Shown: positions 45,467 through 54,560 of the stretch, in pieces
Layout: every line of letters starts with the position of its first letter
How positions within the stretch are numbered: position 1 is the first letter of the stretch
NCBI GenBank assembly: GCA_965215295.1
Contig: OZ244045.1
Coordinates: 372,001 to 436,000, forward strand
Length of the DNA: 64,000 nt
DNA from: HK1 sp965215295
GTDB taxonomy: Bacteria > Pseudomonadota > Gammaproteobacteria > HK1
Direction of reading: 5' to 3'
The notes under the pieces: model-generated
Database searches by the model: none
The model's input: only the letters and a program-made list of their open reading frames with translations
What the model was told of the DNA's origin: nothing
Program-made: the position numbers and the translations under genes

Positions 45467-46297
45467 TCACTGCGCCGCCAAGGCCCGCTCGACGGCCCGG
45501 CGCACCGCGACCGCCGCCATGCGCAGCTTCACCGGATCCCGCTCGCCGGCGCAGGCGGCGATCTCGGCCTCGATCGCATCGGGTCCGGGTGGCATGGCGG
45601 TGGCGGCGAGGGAGCGGGTCGCGTCCGGCAGCACCACCGGCTTCGAACCGACGGCGCCGGCGACGACCCGGCAGTAGCGCCGCCCGGGGTCGATGAGGGC
45701 GGTTCCCATCGCCTCGGCGAATTCTCCCGTCTTGCGGCAGAGCTTGCAGAAGCCGAACCGGGCCTGCCCGGTGGCGCGCGGGACCTCGATGTGGGTGATG
45801 ATCTCGCCCGGGGCGAGTGCGGTGGTGTACGCCGCGCGCGTGAAGTCCCGCATCGGCACCTCGCGCCCGCCCGCCACGCCGCGGACGCGCACCCGGGCGT
45901 TCGCGCACAGCAGGAAGCTCATCCAGTCCGCCGACGGGTCGGCATGCGCGGCGCTCCCGCCCAGGGTGCCCCGGTTGCGCACCGCACGGTAGGCGATACC
46001 GGCGGCGACCTCGCGCATCGCGCGCTCGACCGGGTCCGCCGCGGGCCGATCCTCGAGCTCGGCGTGGGTGACCGCGGCGCCGGCGATCACGTACTCGCGG
46101 GTCGATTCGATGGTCCGCAGCGCCGCCACCGACGAGATGTCGACGAGTACGCGGGGGCGGGCGAGGCGCAGGTTCAGCATCGGCCCGAGCGACTGGCCGC
46201 CGGCGAGGAGCCGCGCACCGTCGCCCCCCGCTCGCAGACGCTGGAGCGCGTCGTCGAGGTCCGCCGCCCGGTGGTATGCGAAATCAACCGGTTTCAC
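45467..46297 (-). CDS. CoxM-type FAD-binding subunit of a molybdenum hydroxylase
   Basis: A 276-residue flavoprotein subunit with the FAD motifs AGGQSLGPMLNLRLARP and TLGGSAAHADPSADW and the C-terminal CO-dehydrogenase flavoprotein domain. The start is GTG 46297 (GAGGGCGGAG upstream); the open frame continues upstream without homology. It lies before the CoxS-CoxG gene on the same strand and behind an MttB-like gene. It would take electrons from the iron-sulfur subunit. The substrate-binding molybdopterin subunit is missing here. Confidence 0.85.
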   Translation of the reverse strand: MKPVDFAYHRAADLDDALQRLRAGGDGARLLAGGQSLGPMLNLRLARPRVLVDISSVAALRTIESTREYVIAGAAVTHAELEDRPAADPVERAMREVAAGIAYRAVRNRGTLGGSAAHADPSADWMSFLLCANARVRVRGVAGGREVPMRDFTRAAYTTALAPGEIITHIEVPRATGQARFGFCKLCRKTGEFAEAMGTALIDPGRRYCRVVAGAVGSKPVVLPDATRSLAATAMPPGPDAIEAEIAACAGERDPVKLRMAAVAVRRAVERALAAQ

Positions 46298-46757
46298 GAT
46301 GGCCGCTCCGCCCTCGGTGCGTTCGCGTCGTCGCTGCCCGCCGCCGGATGGAAACCCATTCTTCGGCCCTCCGTTCGGCCGGCTCGTCGAGCGACCCGTC
46401 CAGCCCGGATTCCTCGCCATCTCACGGCTGCGGACGCGGAGCTACCGGCATCGACTGCGTTGAACGCGGCCAGGGTGCTCGCCGTACCGTCAAGTACGCC
46501 TGCGCGCCCTGACTCGCGTTCGCCTTGTCGCTGCCGGCATCTGCGCGCCCTCGCTTCGCGATCTGGTGAGAAATCCGGGCCAGGCTGCGCCGGCGCGCGG
46601 CTGACGAGCCGGTCGAACCTCGGAACCGTGAAGCCGGCCATTCGCGGATCATATCCTCCGCGCGGCGTGTCGACGGCATGGACGGGACCGCGCGGGACGG
46701 GACCTTCCATTCGCCGGGGCGCGGTTCGGGTCCGGCGGCTCGCTCCGTCGGCGGGCG
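46298..46757. other. Intergenic region with dispersed repeat
   Basis: About 460 bases between CoxM and the MttB-like gene. It contains the 39-bp repeat at 46543-46581 and nearby strings (TGCCGGCATCTG, CGTACCGTCAA) that also occur near 1650. No gene recognised. Confidence 0.45.
46543..46581 (-). repeat. Dispersed 39-bp repeat (copy 1)
   Basis: The minus strand reads ggcccggatttctcaccaga then tcgcgaagcgagggcgcgc; the plus strand at 56558-56596 has the same sequence with one difference. Confidence 0.85.
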
Positions 46758-48311
46758 TCAGAAGTAGTCGGCGTCCGGCATGCTCTCCCGGCGGCGGGCG
46801 ACGAACGCCCGCAGCGCCTCGTCGACGGCGGGGTCGAGCCCCGGGTCTTCGCAGGTCTCCAGGAGGTGCTTCCACCGTGCGTTCGCGCGGGCGGCGGCGT
46901 CGAGCCCGCCTTCCGACGCCCACTGCTCGTACGAATTGCTGTCGCACGTGGTGGAGCTGAAGAACGCGGTGAGGAAGTTCGCCTGCGTGTGCGCGCTGCC
47001 GAGGAAGTGCGCGCCGGGACCCACCTCCCCGATGGCGTCCATCGCCTGCGCGTTCTCCGACAGGTCCACCCCTTCGAACAGGCTCGCCACCTTGCCGCAC
47101 AGATCGGCGTCGAGGATGGTCTTTTCGTAGCTCGTCACGAGCCCGCCCTCGAGCCAGCCGGTGGCGTGGTTGATGAAGTTCGCGCCCGCCAGCATCGCCA
47201 TCAGCAGCGACCACGCGCCCTCCTGCCCGGCCTGGCCGTCGGGCAGCTTCGACGCCGACAGCGAGCCCACGGTGTGCAGGGGCACGCCGAGCCGGCGCGC
47301 GAGCTGGCCGGAGGCGAGCACCATCTTGCCCGCTTCCGGCGTGCCGAAGGTGGGGGCGCCGCTGCGCATGGACATGGTGCTCGCGAACGCCCCCATGAGG
47401 CAGGGGGCGCCGGGGTTGACGAGCTGCACCAGGCAGAGCGTCGCCAGCGCCTCGGCGAGGACCTGGGCGAGGGTCCCGGCCACGGTGCACGGACTCATGG
47501 CCCCGGCGAGCGTCCACGGCGTGCATGCGACCGGCTGGCTGTTGCGCGCGTAGACCTTGAGCGAGCCGGACATGGCGGCGTCGAGGACGAGCGGCGCGTT
47601 GGTGTTGCTCACCGCGTAGAGGCAGGCGTGGTCGCGGAGGAAGTCCTCGCCGAACACGATCTTCGCCATGTCCACCGCGTCCTGCGCCCGCGCCTCCCCG
47701 ATAAACGCGCCCATGAAGGGGCGGTCCGAGTAGCGGACGTGGTGGTAGAGCATGTCGAGATGGCGCTTGTTGGCGGGGACGTCGACCGGCTCGCACACGA
47801 TGCCGCCGGAGTGGTGCAGCCAAGGGATCGAGTGGTGGATCCGCACGAGCCGGCGGAAGTCGTCGAGCGTCGCGTAGCGCCGGCCCGCGTCGAGGTCGTG
47901 CACGAAGGGCGGCCCCCACGAGGGGCAGAGCACGGTGTGGTCGCCGCCGAGGGTGACGGTGTTCGCGGGGTTGCGGGCGTGCTGCGCGAACTCGCGCGGC
48001 GCGCTCGCCTGGATGATCCGCCGGCACATCCCCGGCTCGAAGCGCACGCGCTCGCCGTCCACGTCGGCGCCCGCGTCGTGGAAGATCGCGAGGACCTCGG
48101 GGTCGCCGCGAAACTCCATCCCGACCTCCCGGAGAAGCCGGTCGGCGTTGCGCTCGATGAGGTCGAGCCCTTCCTCGTCGAGGATCTCCAGCGGGCCGAG
48201 CCGGCGCCGGATGCCGGGGGTGCGCGAGACCGCGGGACGCCGGCCCACGCGTGCGGCCCGCCCGCGTCCCCGGCGCCCTCGCCTCGCGGTGGTGTCCGCC
48301 GGCTCGGTCAT
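46758..48311 (-). CDS. Trimethylamine methyltransferase (MttB) family protein, copy 3
   Basis: A 517-residue MttB-superfamily protein, close to copy 1 along its length: WLHHSGGIVCEP, NKRHLDMLYHHVRYSD, MRSGAPTFGTPE and SAHTQANFLTAFF. No in-frame TAG, so pyrrolysine-independent. The N-terminus is Arg/Gly-rich as in the other copies. GGGGAGG precedes the ATG. It lies between a dimethylglycine-dehydrogenase-like gene and Cox-type genes, all on the same strand, so they may form one operon. Methyl donor and acceptor unknown. Confidence 0.85.
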   Translation of the reverse strand: MTEPADTTARRGRRGRGRAARVGRRPAVSRTPGIRRRLGPLEILDEEGLDLIERNADRLLREVGMEFRGDPEVLAIFHDAGADVDGERVRFEPGMCRRIIQASAPREFAQHARNPANTVTLGGDHTVLCPSWGPPFVHDLDAGRRYATLDDFRRLVRIHHSIPWLHHSGGIVCEPVDVPANKRHLDMLYHHVRYSDRPFMGAFIGEARAQDAVDMAKIVFGEDFLRDHACLYAVSNTNAPLVLDAAMSGSLKVYARNSQPVACTPWTLAGAMSPCTVAGTLAQVLAEALATLCLVQLVNPGAPCLMGAFASTMSMRSGAPTFGTPEAGKMVLASGQLARRLGVPLHTVGSLSASKLPDGQAGQEGAWSLLMAMLAGANFINHATGWLEGGLVTSYEKTILDADLCGKVASLFEGVDLSENAQAMDAIGEVGPGAHFLGSAHTQANFLTAFFSSTTCDSNSYEQWASEGGLDAAARANARWKHLLETCEDPGLDPAVDEALRAFVARRRESMPDADYF

Positions 48312-48399
48312 CCGTCCGGCCTCCCCGCGCTCCGGCCCGGCGGGCCGGCAAGGGAGTCGTTCTCCCGAGGCCGCGGCGCCGGCGCGGCGGCCGGCGGTC

Positions 48400-48683
48400 T
48401 TGCGCCGGCGAGTTCATGCCGCGGTCTCCCGGCGCGCGCCTCGGCGGCTCCCCCGCGGTCTCGCGCCGGCCGGGTCGCAGGGCGGCTCGGCGAGCACCCG
48501 GGCGGGGCGCCGGCGGCCGAGGATCGACACTTCCGGCCCCGCCGGTCGTGCGCCGGCGGGTTCATGCCGCGGTTCCCCGGCGCGCGCCTCGGCGGCTCCC
48601 CCGCAGTCTCGCGTTGGCCGGGTCGCAGGGCGGCTCGGCGAGCACCCGGGCGGGGCGCCGGTGTCCGAGGATCGACACTTCCA
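48400..48683 (-). repeat. 148-bp tandem duplication at the 3' end of the DMGDH-like gene
   Basis: Two units about 148 bp apart (about 48400-48535 and 48548-48683), nearly identical over about 136 bases. The right unit encodes the last 40 or so residues of the DMGDH-like protein; the left unit is a second, non-expressed copy of that tail (SILGRRRPARVLAEPP) beyond the stop. Confidence 0.9.
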
Positions 48684-51210
48684 GTACGTCGTCCGTGACG
48701 TTCCCGCCCGTCTCCGACGCACCGCCGCGGCTTTCCGCGCCCGCCGCCGATGCACCGTCGCCGATGCCCGCGTCCGCCGCCGGTCCACCACCGACCCCTC
48801 CCCCGGCTTCATCGCGCCGGCACCCGCCTGTTTGCGCGTCCGTTGCCCACGCGCCGTCATCCTCTCCCGCGCCCGCTTCCGGGCGCAGGTACGCGAGGGC
48901 GAGCGTCAGGCCGGTGCAATGCCCGGGCGCGGCGGAGGTCACGATGCCGATCGCCCGCCCGTCCCGCCACACCACATGGCCGTGGAAGGGGTCGGCGTCG
49001 CGGTCCGGGTCGATGGAGAGAAGCGCCATGCGCCACGCGGACGGGCTCGCGGCGCGGGCGAGCAACGCCTCGCGGCCGGTGAACTCGCGGCCCCCGGTGC
49101 GCACGAGGTGGCCGAGTCCCGCTTCGAGCGGCGTGCGCTCGGTGGTGAGGTCGGCGCCCCATGCGCGGTAGCCCTTCTCCAGGCGCAGCGAGTTCATCGC
49201 GTAGGCCCCGAAGGGCTGGAGGCCGACCGCCTCGCCGGCCGTGCACAGCGCATCGTGCAGGGCGGGAAGGTCGTCCGTCGCGACGTGCAGCTCCCACCCG
49301 CATTCCCCGGCGAAGGACATGCGCAGCGCCCGCGCTTCGACCGCGCCGACCCGCACCGTGCGCGCCGAGAGCCACGGAAACGCGGCGTCGTCCAGGTCCG
49401 CATCGGTCAGGGCGCCGAGCACTGCGCGGGCCTCGGGGCCCATGAGCCCCAGGATGCCGAGGTGGTCGGTCCGGTTGACCACGTCGACGCCGGCGAACGA
49501 CGCGGCGTGCCGGCGGAGCAGGTCCTCGTCGTGGCGCTCGGCCGCCGCGGCGCTCGTGAGGTAGTAGCGGTCCGCCGCGAGCCGGGTGACGGTGAACTCC
49601 GAGGCGACCCCGCCGGCCCCGGTGAGCGCGTGCACGAGCCCGATCCGGCCGGCCGTCCGCGGCGGGCGGTTCGCCCCCAGGCGCTCGACGAAGGCGGGGG
49701 CGTCCGCGCCGGTGACCTCGAACTTCGCGAGCGCGGACAGGTCGACGAGGCCGGCCCGGTCGCGCACCGCGCGGCATTCGGCCGCGACCGCCTCGCGCCA
49801 GACGGGGCGCCCGAAGGTGGGCGCCGGATCGTGCGGCTCGCTGCGGGATGCGAACCAGTTCGGCCGCTCCCAGCCGTACGCGCAGCCGAACACCGCACCC
49901 TGCTTCACCTGCGCCCCGTGGATCGGCGTCACCCGTCGCGGCCGGCCGGCCGGGCGCTCCTCGAAGGGGTAGTGCACCCCGAACTGAAGTCCGAAGCACT
50001 CCACCGCCTTGGCGAGCCGGTAGTCGCGGTCCGCCGCGTAGCCCCCGAAACGCCGGGGGTCGAGGGCCAGCGCATCCATCGGCGGGGCGCCGTCGACCAT
50101 CCAGTCGGCGAGGAAGCGGCCGGCGCCGCCACCCTCCATCACCCCCATGCTCGAACCGGTCAGGAGCCAGGCGTTCTCCAGGCCGAAGGCGGGACCGACG
50201 AGCGGGTTCGCGTCCGGCGTGAACGTGATCGGCCCGTTCACGATGGTCTTGATGCCGGCCTGCGCGAGCGCCGGCACCCGCTCCATGGCCTTCGCGAGGA
50301 TGGCCTCGACCCGGTCCGGGTCCGGCGGCAGGAGTTCCATGCCGAACTCGGGCGGCACACCGTCCACGCCCCAGGGGCGGCCGTTCGCCTCGTAGGGTCC
50401 GACGATGAACCCGTCGCGTTCCTGGCGCAGGTACCAGCTCTCCTCCGGGTCACGGATGATCGGCAGCTCCGGTTCGCCGGCGGCGATGCGCGCGGCGACC
50501 TCCGGCACCGCGGCGGTGACGAAGTACTGGTGCAGCATCGGCACGACCGGCAGGTCCGCTCCCATCATCGCGCCGATCTCCCGGCACCACGTCCCCGCCG
50601 CGTTGACGACGTGTTCGCACCGGACCCCGCCCGCATCGGTATGCACCACCCACGCGCCCGGGGCGGCGCGCTCGATCGCCCGCACCGGCGTGTGGCGCCG
50701 GATCTCGGCCCCCCGTGAACGCGCCCCCGCGGCGAGCGCATTGGTGGCGAGGGCCGGGTCGACGTACCCGTCGTCCGGCTCGTGGATCGCGCCGAGGAAC
50801 CCGCGGTCGACGCGCGCCAGCGGGTAGAGCCGCGCCAGTTCCCCGGGCGTGAGGACGTGGAACTCGCGGCCCGTGAACTGTCCGAGCCCCCGCACGTGAC
50901 GGAACTCCGCCATCCGCTCGGCCGAGCGCGTGATGCGGAGCGCGCCGCACGGATGGAATCCGGTCGTCCCTCCGGTCTCGGCCGGCAGCAGGTCGCGGTA
51001 CAGACGCACCGAGGCGGCGCGCATCTCCATGATTGCGGGGTCGTGCGCGAAGTGGGTGCAGAGCCCCGCCGCGTGCCAGGTCGAGCCCGCGGTCAGCTCG
51101 TTCTTCTCCAGGAGCACGACGTCGCGCCAGCCGCGCCGGGTCAGGTGCCAGGCGAGCGAAACGCCCATGACACCGCCGCCCACGATCACCACTCGCGCAT
51201 CGGGCGCCAC
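48562..51210 (-). CDS. Dimethylglycine/sarcosine dehydrogenase-like FAD enzyme with GcvT domain, copy 2
   Basis: An 882-residue DAO plus GcvT enzyme like the one at 3531, with VVIVGGGVMGVSLAWHL, ELTAGSTWHAAGL (His46 aligned with the covalent FAD site) and a GcvT half (GECGWELH, RLEKGYRAWG). About 62 Gly/Ala/Asp-rich residues (779-840; 48691-48876) are inserted between LALAYLRPE and the conserved tail VLEVSILGHRRPARVLAEP. The tail itself is the source of the 148-bp duplication. It is followed by the MttB-like gene on the same strand. Probably demethylates an N-methylated glycine with tetrahydrofolate as C1 acceptor. Confidence 0.85.
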   Translation of the reverse strand: MAPDARVVIVGGGVMGVSLAWHLTRRGWRDVVLLEKNELTAGSTWHAAGLCTHFAHDPAIMEMRAASVRLYRDLLPAETGGTTGFHPCGALRITRSAERMAEFRHVRGLGQFTGREFHVLTPGELARLYPLARVDRGFLGAIHEPDDGYVDPALATNALAAGARSRGAEIRRHTPVRAIERAAPGAWVVHTDAGGVRCEHVVNAAGTWCREIGAMMGADLPVVPMLHQYFVTAAVPEVAARIAAGEPELPIIRDPEESWYLRQERDGFIVGPYEANGRPWGVDGVPPEFGMELLPPDPDRVEAILAKAMERVPALAQAGIKTIVNGPITFTPDANPLVGPAFGLENAWLLTGSSMGVMEGGGAGRFLADWMVDGAPPMDALALDPRRFGGYAADRDYRLAKAVECFGLQFGVHYPFEERPAGRPRRVTPIHGAQVKQGAVFGCAYGWERPNWFASRSEPHDPAPTFGRPVWREAVAAECRAVRDRAGLVDLSALAKFEVTGADAPAFVERLGANRPPRTAGRIGLVHALTGAGGVASEFTVTRLAADRYYLTSAAAAERHDEDLLRRHAASFAGVDVVNRTDHLGILGLMGPEARAVLGALTDADLDDAAFPWLSARTVRVGAVEARALRMSFAGECGWELHVATDDLPALHDALCTAGEAVGLQPFGAYAMNSLRLEKGYRAWGADLTTERTPLEAGLGHLVRTGGREFTGREALLARAASPSAWRMALLSIDPDRDADPFHGHVVWRDGRAIGIVTSAAPGHCTGLTLALAYLRPEAGAGEDDGAWATDAQTGGCRRDEAGGGVGGGPAADAGIGDGASAAGAESRGGASETGGNVTDDVLEVSILGHRRPARVLAEPPCDPANARLRGSRRGARRGTAA

Positions 51211-51916
51211 CGGTCCTCCCCTTCAGGTTCGTGCCCCGGCGCCATCCCCCTCGTCAGGGAACGAGCACGGTGGCTCCGAGCGTCCTGCCCGACTCGAGGG
51301 CCTCATGGGCCCTCACCGCGTCCTTCAGCGGGATTTCGCGGTTGCGGTGGACCCCGTCGCCGCCGCGCCGCCGTCGCCGCGCATCGGCGTGTTTTGACGG
51401 CTTCACCATCGGCTCGTACGATTCATCGTCACGGACCCGGACCCCGCCGTTCGCGACTCGACGCCGCGCGCCACCGGGTGTCCGCCCAGGCCGAGCCGCC
51501 GGCCTCGTGTCCGTGACCGGACAGGCCGCAAGCCGGTCCGGCGGAGCGCCCGCGGGCGGCTCGCTTGCCCGGGTCGGGCTCGGAGGGCTGAAGGAGCGGA
51601 CGGAGGGGGTCATGGAGGACATCCGGGCCGTCCCCGAACCGGCCGGCGCCGGTTTCGAGCACATTGTGAGGCGAAAAACCTACATCACCGGCGCGGCGGA
51701 CTTCAACACGGCCCGTTCGGCCATGGAGCGCCGCTCCACTTCGCCGGTTGCAGGCACCGGGGCGGTCCCCGGACTGGTATCCTCGAGCGCACGGGCGGGG
51801 TGGACCTCATTGCCGCGTTGCCCGGCGCCTGACCGGTTCCGGCGCTCCCGATCCACTCTTCAGGTGTCCGAACCGACCGGAACCGCGCCCGAAGCGCCCC
51901 TGCGAGGAGAGCAAGC
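51211..51916. other. Long intergenic region with a dehydrogenase remnant
   Basis: About 700 bases. Apart from the remnant at 51254-51361, no gene, hairpin terminator or repeat was recognised. Confidence 0.45.
51254..51361 (-). pseudogene. C-terminal remnant of a zinc-type quinone oxidoreductase (MDR family)
   Basis: The last 35 codons read HRNREIPLKDAVRAHEALES and then GRTLGATVLVP before a stop, the characteristic end of medium-chain quinone oxidoreductases. The frame upstream has no similarity, and no Rossmann motif is present, so the rest of the gene has been lost. Confidence 0.6.
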
Positions 51917-52705
51917 ATGACCAAGGTTTCGAGTGGCGGCACGTTGCCGCGCCTGTTGTGGGAGGCTCGCCGCGACCGCCGGCGGATCCGGGTCGACGAC
52001 GAGGACCGCCCTCGCGACGAGGCGAGCGCGTACGCCATGCAACGCGGTTTCACCGAGGCATCCGGATACGAGATCGCCGGATTCAAGATCGGCGCGACGG
52101 CCCAGGCCGCGATGGATCTGCTCGGAGTGGGCGGTCCCTTCTTCGGACCGCTGTATCGCGAGACGTTCCGGGACAACCACGCGACCGTGCCGCTCCCCAT
52201 GGTGTACTCCCCCGCGATCGAAGCGGAATTCGCGGTGGGCCTCGCGGCCGACCTTCCGCGCCGGGCGGAGCCCTGGAGGAGGGAAGAGGTGGAGGCGGCG
52301 GTCGCGTGGGTGGGACCGGCGTTCGAGATCGTCGGCGCCTGCTTCGAAGGCGGCCTGGCGGGCGCCGGGATGCTCGCCATCGCCGACGGCGGCGCCAACG
52401 TCGACTTCGTGTGCGGCCCCACCGACGCGGCCTGGCGCGATGTCGACCTCACCGCCCATCCCGTCACCTTGCGCATCAACGGGGCGGAGGTGGCGTCCGG
52501 GCACAGTGGGATGCTCGTGTTCGGCGATCCGGTCTCCGGGGTGACATGGCTTGCGAACCATCCGGAGCTCGGGGCTCGGGGCCTCATGGCTGGGGACGTG
52601 GTGACGACCGGCACCTGCACCGGCATCACGCCGCTGTCGCCGGGTGACGAAGCGGAGGCGGACTGCGGGACGCTGGGAACGGTGAGAGCCCGTTTCGTCG
52701 AATGA
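51917..52705 (+). CDS. 2-oxo-pent-4-enoate / 2-oxo-hept-ene-dioate hydratase family protein (MhpD/HpaH-like)
   Basis: A 262-residue FAH-superfamily hydratase. It shows GYEIAGFKIGATAQAAMDLLGV, the acidic metal region PAIEAEFAVGLAADLP and PAFEIVGACFEGG, and at the C-terminus VTTGTCTGITPLSPGDEAEADCG. Such enzymes add water to 2-oxo-enoates formed after ring cleavage. AGGAGAG precedes the ATG. It lies 25 kb from the other meta-cleavage-like genes, followed by glyoxalase I, so the link is inferred. Confidence 0.82.
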   Translation: MTKVSSGGTLPRLLWEARRDRRRIRVDDEDRPRDEASAYAMQRGFTEASGYEIAGFKIGATAQAAMDLLGVGGPFFGPLYRETFRDNHATVPLPMVYSPAIEAEFAVGLAADLPRRAEPWRREEVEAAVAWVGPAFEIVGACFEGGLAGAGMLAIADGGANVDFVCGPTDAAWRDVDLTAHPVTLRINGAEVASGHSGMLVFGDPVSGVTWLANHPELGARGLMAGDVVTTGTCTGITPLSPGDEAEADCGTLGTVRARFVE

Positions 52706-52818
52706 GGTTCCCCGCGGGCTGGTACGCGCCACCGGGAGCACGTGCCGAAGTGAAGCGGGCTGGCGGTGCGCGCGTCGGCTGACCCGTCCTCGCGCGCCTT
52801 CATCAAGGGAGAACATCC

Positions 52819-53220
52819 ATGCAGCTTCTGCATACGATGCTTCGGGTAGGCGATCTGCAGCGCTCCATCGACTTCTACACGAAGACGATCGGGATGGACC
52901 TGCTGCGCACCACGGAGCGTCCGGCCCAGAAATACACCCTTGCCTTCGTCGCCTTCCGCGGCGGCAACAAGAACGGCGAGGCCGAACTCGAGCTGACCTA
53001 CAACCACGGCGTGTCGGAGTACGACCTCGGCAACGCGTACGGACACGTCGCGCTCGGAGTGGACAACGTCGCGGAGACGTGCGAGCGGATCCGGGCCGCG
53101 GGCGGCAACATCACGCGCGAGCCGGGACCGGTCAAGGGCGGGACCACCGTGATCGCGTTCGTGGAAGACCCGGACGGGTACAAGGTCGAGCTGATCGAAA
53201 CCGGTTCGCGCAGCATCTGA
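52819..53220 (+). CDS. gloA: Lactoylglutathione lyase (glyoxalase I)
   Basis: A 133-residue vicinal-oxygen-chelate protein with the GloA pattern LLHTMLRVGDLQRSIDFYT, GEAELELTYNHGV, GNAYGHVALGVDN and AFVEDPDGYKVELIE. The metal ligands are His5, Glu56, His74 and Glu122 by position in these motifs. It converts the methylglyoxal-glutathione hemithioacetal to lactoylglutathione. AAGGGAGA precedes the ATG. Length is normal for the bacterial enzyme. Confidence 0.92.
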   Translation: MQLLHTMLRVGDLQRSIDFYTKTIGMDLLRTTERPAQKYTLAFVAFRGGNKNGEAELELTYNHGVSEYDLGNAYGHVALGVDNVAETCERIRAAGGNITREPGPVKGGTTVIAFVEDPDGYKVELIETGSRSI

Positions 53221-53336
53221 ACGCACGCCGGGGTGCGACACGGGACGGACTCGTCCTTCGCCCTTCCGCCGTCTCCGCCGTCGAGTTGCCTGGGATGGTG
53301 TTCCGGCGCGGGTCAGGCGCGGCCTATACTCCCGGC

Positions 53337-54416
53337 ATGGCCAGCCCGGAATCATTCGCCCCCGAGCCGCGCACGGCGCGGAGCCCGGAGACGGGCGTGC
53401 CTCCGGCCGCCCCCGTCACGCCGCCGGCGGAGCCGCCGGGACTGCCGGTGGTGCCGCCGGGACCGCCGGTCTCCGAGCTGGAGTTCACCGGCTGCAAGGC
53501 CGTTCCCATGACCTATGCGCAGTTCCGCCGCTACGAGGGCCGGCTCGAAGTCTGGGACGCCGAGGCCCGCACCGCCTGGATGGTCCGCGAACCCACCAGC
53601 GCCCACCACGAGAGCCCTTCCCAGGGGCTTGCGGGACTGGTCGAGCGCATCGCCGCGGTGCGCGGATCGCCCATCATCTGTTTCGGCTCGATGGACCTGA
53701 TGGTGCGCGACGAGCACGGCAAGCCCCGGCGCATCATGCAGGCGGACCAGACGGTGTACCTGCGCCCGTCGCGGGTGGAGCTGCTGGGGGGAGAGGGCTC
53801 GATGGTGGTGGGGCGGCACAGCTATCCGGACGTGGTGCTGGAGGTGGACCACACGACGGACGTTCGTCGCGGGAAGCTGAGGGTGTACGAGGCGTGGGGG
53901 TTCCCGGAGCTGTGGGTGGAGGTGCCGGAGCGCCGGGCGCAGAGCCGTCCGAGCGGTCTGTTGCCGGGACTGACGATTCACCTTCTGGAGGACGGTGCGT
54001 ACCGGGAGTCGGGGGAGAGCGCGGCGTTTCCCGGCTGGCGCTCGGAAGACATCCACGACGCGATGAACGAGGTGGTGGCACGCTCGGCACGGACCAACGC
54101 GATTCTGGAGCGCCTGGGCCGGAAGCTGGGAGCACGGGAGGGGACGGGACCGGACGACGACCCGCTGATTCGCTCCCTGCGGGGCCAGAGCCGGGCGGAA
54201 GGCAGGATGGAAGGCAGGGCGGAAGGCTTGGCGGAGGCTCGGTCGAACATGGTGCGCCAGATGCTGCTGTCGCGGGACATCGGGGTATCGGAGGGGTTCC
54301 CGGCCGATGTGCCCGGGCTCGCCGGATCGCCGGAGGCGGCGGTGGTCGCGGTGGCGCTCACCTGCGAGAGCGAGCGGGACTTCCGCGCACGCATCGCGCG
54401 CATCCACGGCCGCTGA
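53337..54416 (+). CDS. Uma2-family (DUF820) PD-(D/E)XK nuclease-like protein, copy 2
   Basis: A 359-residue Uma2 protein. A Pro-rich N-terminal 50 residues precede the core, which contains IMQADQTVYLRP, PDVVLEVDHTTDVRRGKL (acidic and Lys active-site-like residues) and EAWGFPELWVEVPE. The C-terminal third has the repeated RAEGRMEGRAEGLAEARS often found attached to this family. ATG 53337 is chosen as the first Met of the conserved part. Role unknown, as for the copy at 672-1445. Confidence 0.78.
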   Translation: MASPESFAPEPRTARSPETGVPPAAPVTPPAEPPGLPVVPPGPPVSELEFTGCKAVPMTYAQFRRYEGRLEVWDAEARTAWMVREPTSAHHESPSQGLAGLVERIAAVRGSPIICFGSMDLMVRDEHGKPRRIMQADQTVYLRPSRVELLGGEGSMVVGRHSYPDVVLEVDHTTDVRRGKLRVYEAWGFPELWVEVPERRAQSRPSGLLPGLTIHLLEDGAYRESGESAAFPGWRSEDIHDAMNEVVARSARTNAILERLGRKLGAREGTGPDDDPLIRSLRGQSRAEGRMEGRAEGLAEARSNMVRQMLLSRDIGVSEGFPADVPGLAGSPEAAVVAVALTCESERDFRARIARIHGR

Positions 54417-54560
54417 TCCCGTCACCAACGCTCCTTCCCGGTCGCCATGTTCCCCCGGTTCGCGGAGCGGGGGGTGCTTCGGACGGCCGCCGCTCGCTGC
54501 GCCGGAAGGCGATCGGGCACGATCGGGCACGCCCGGCTCGATGCGGGCGACCCGCGGCGC

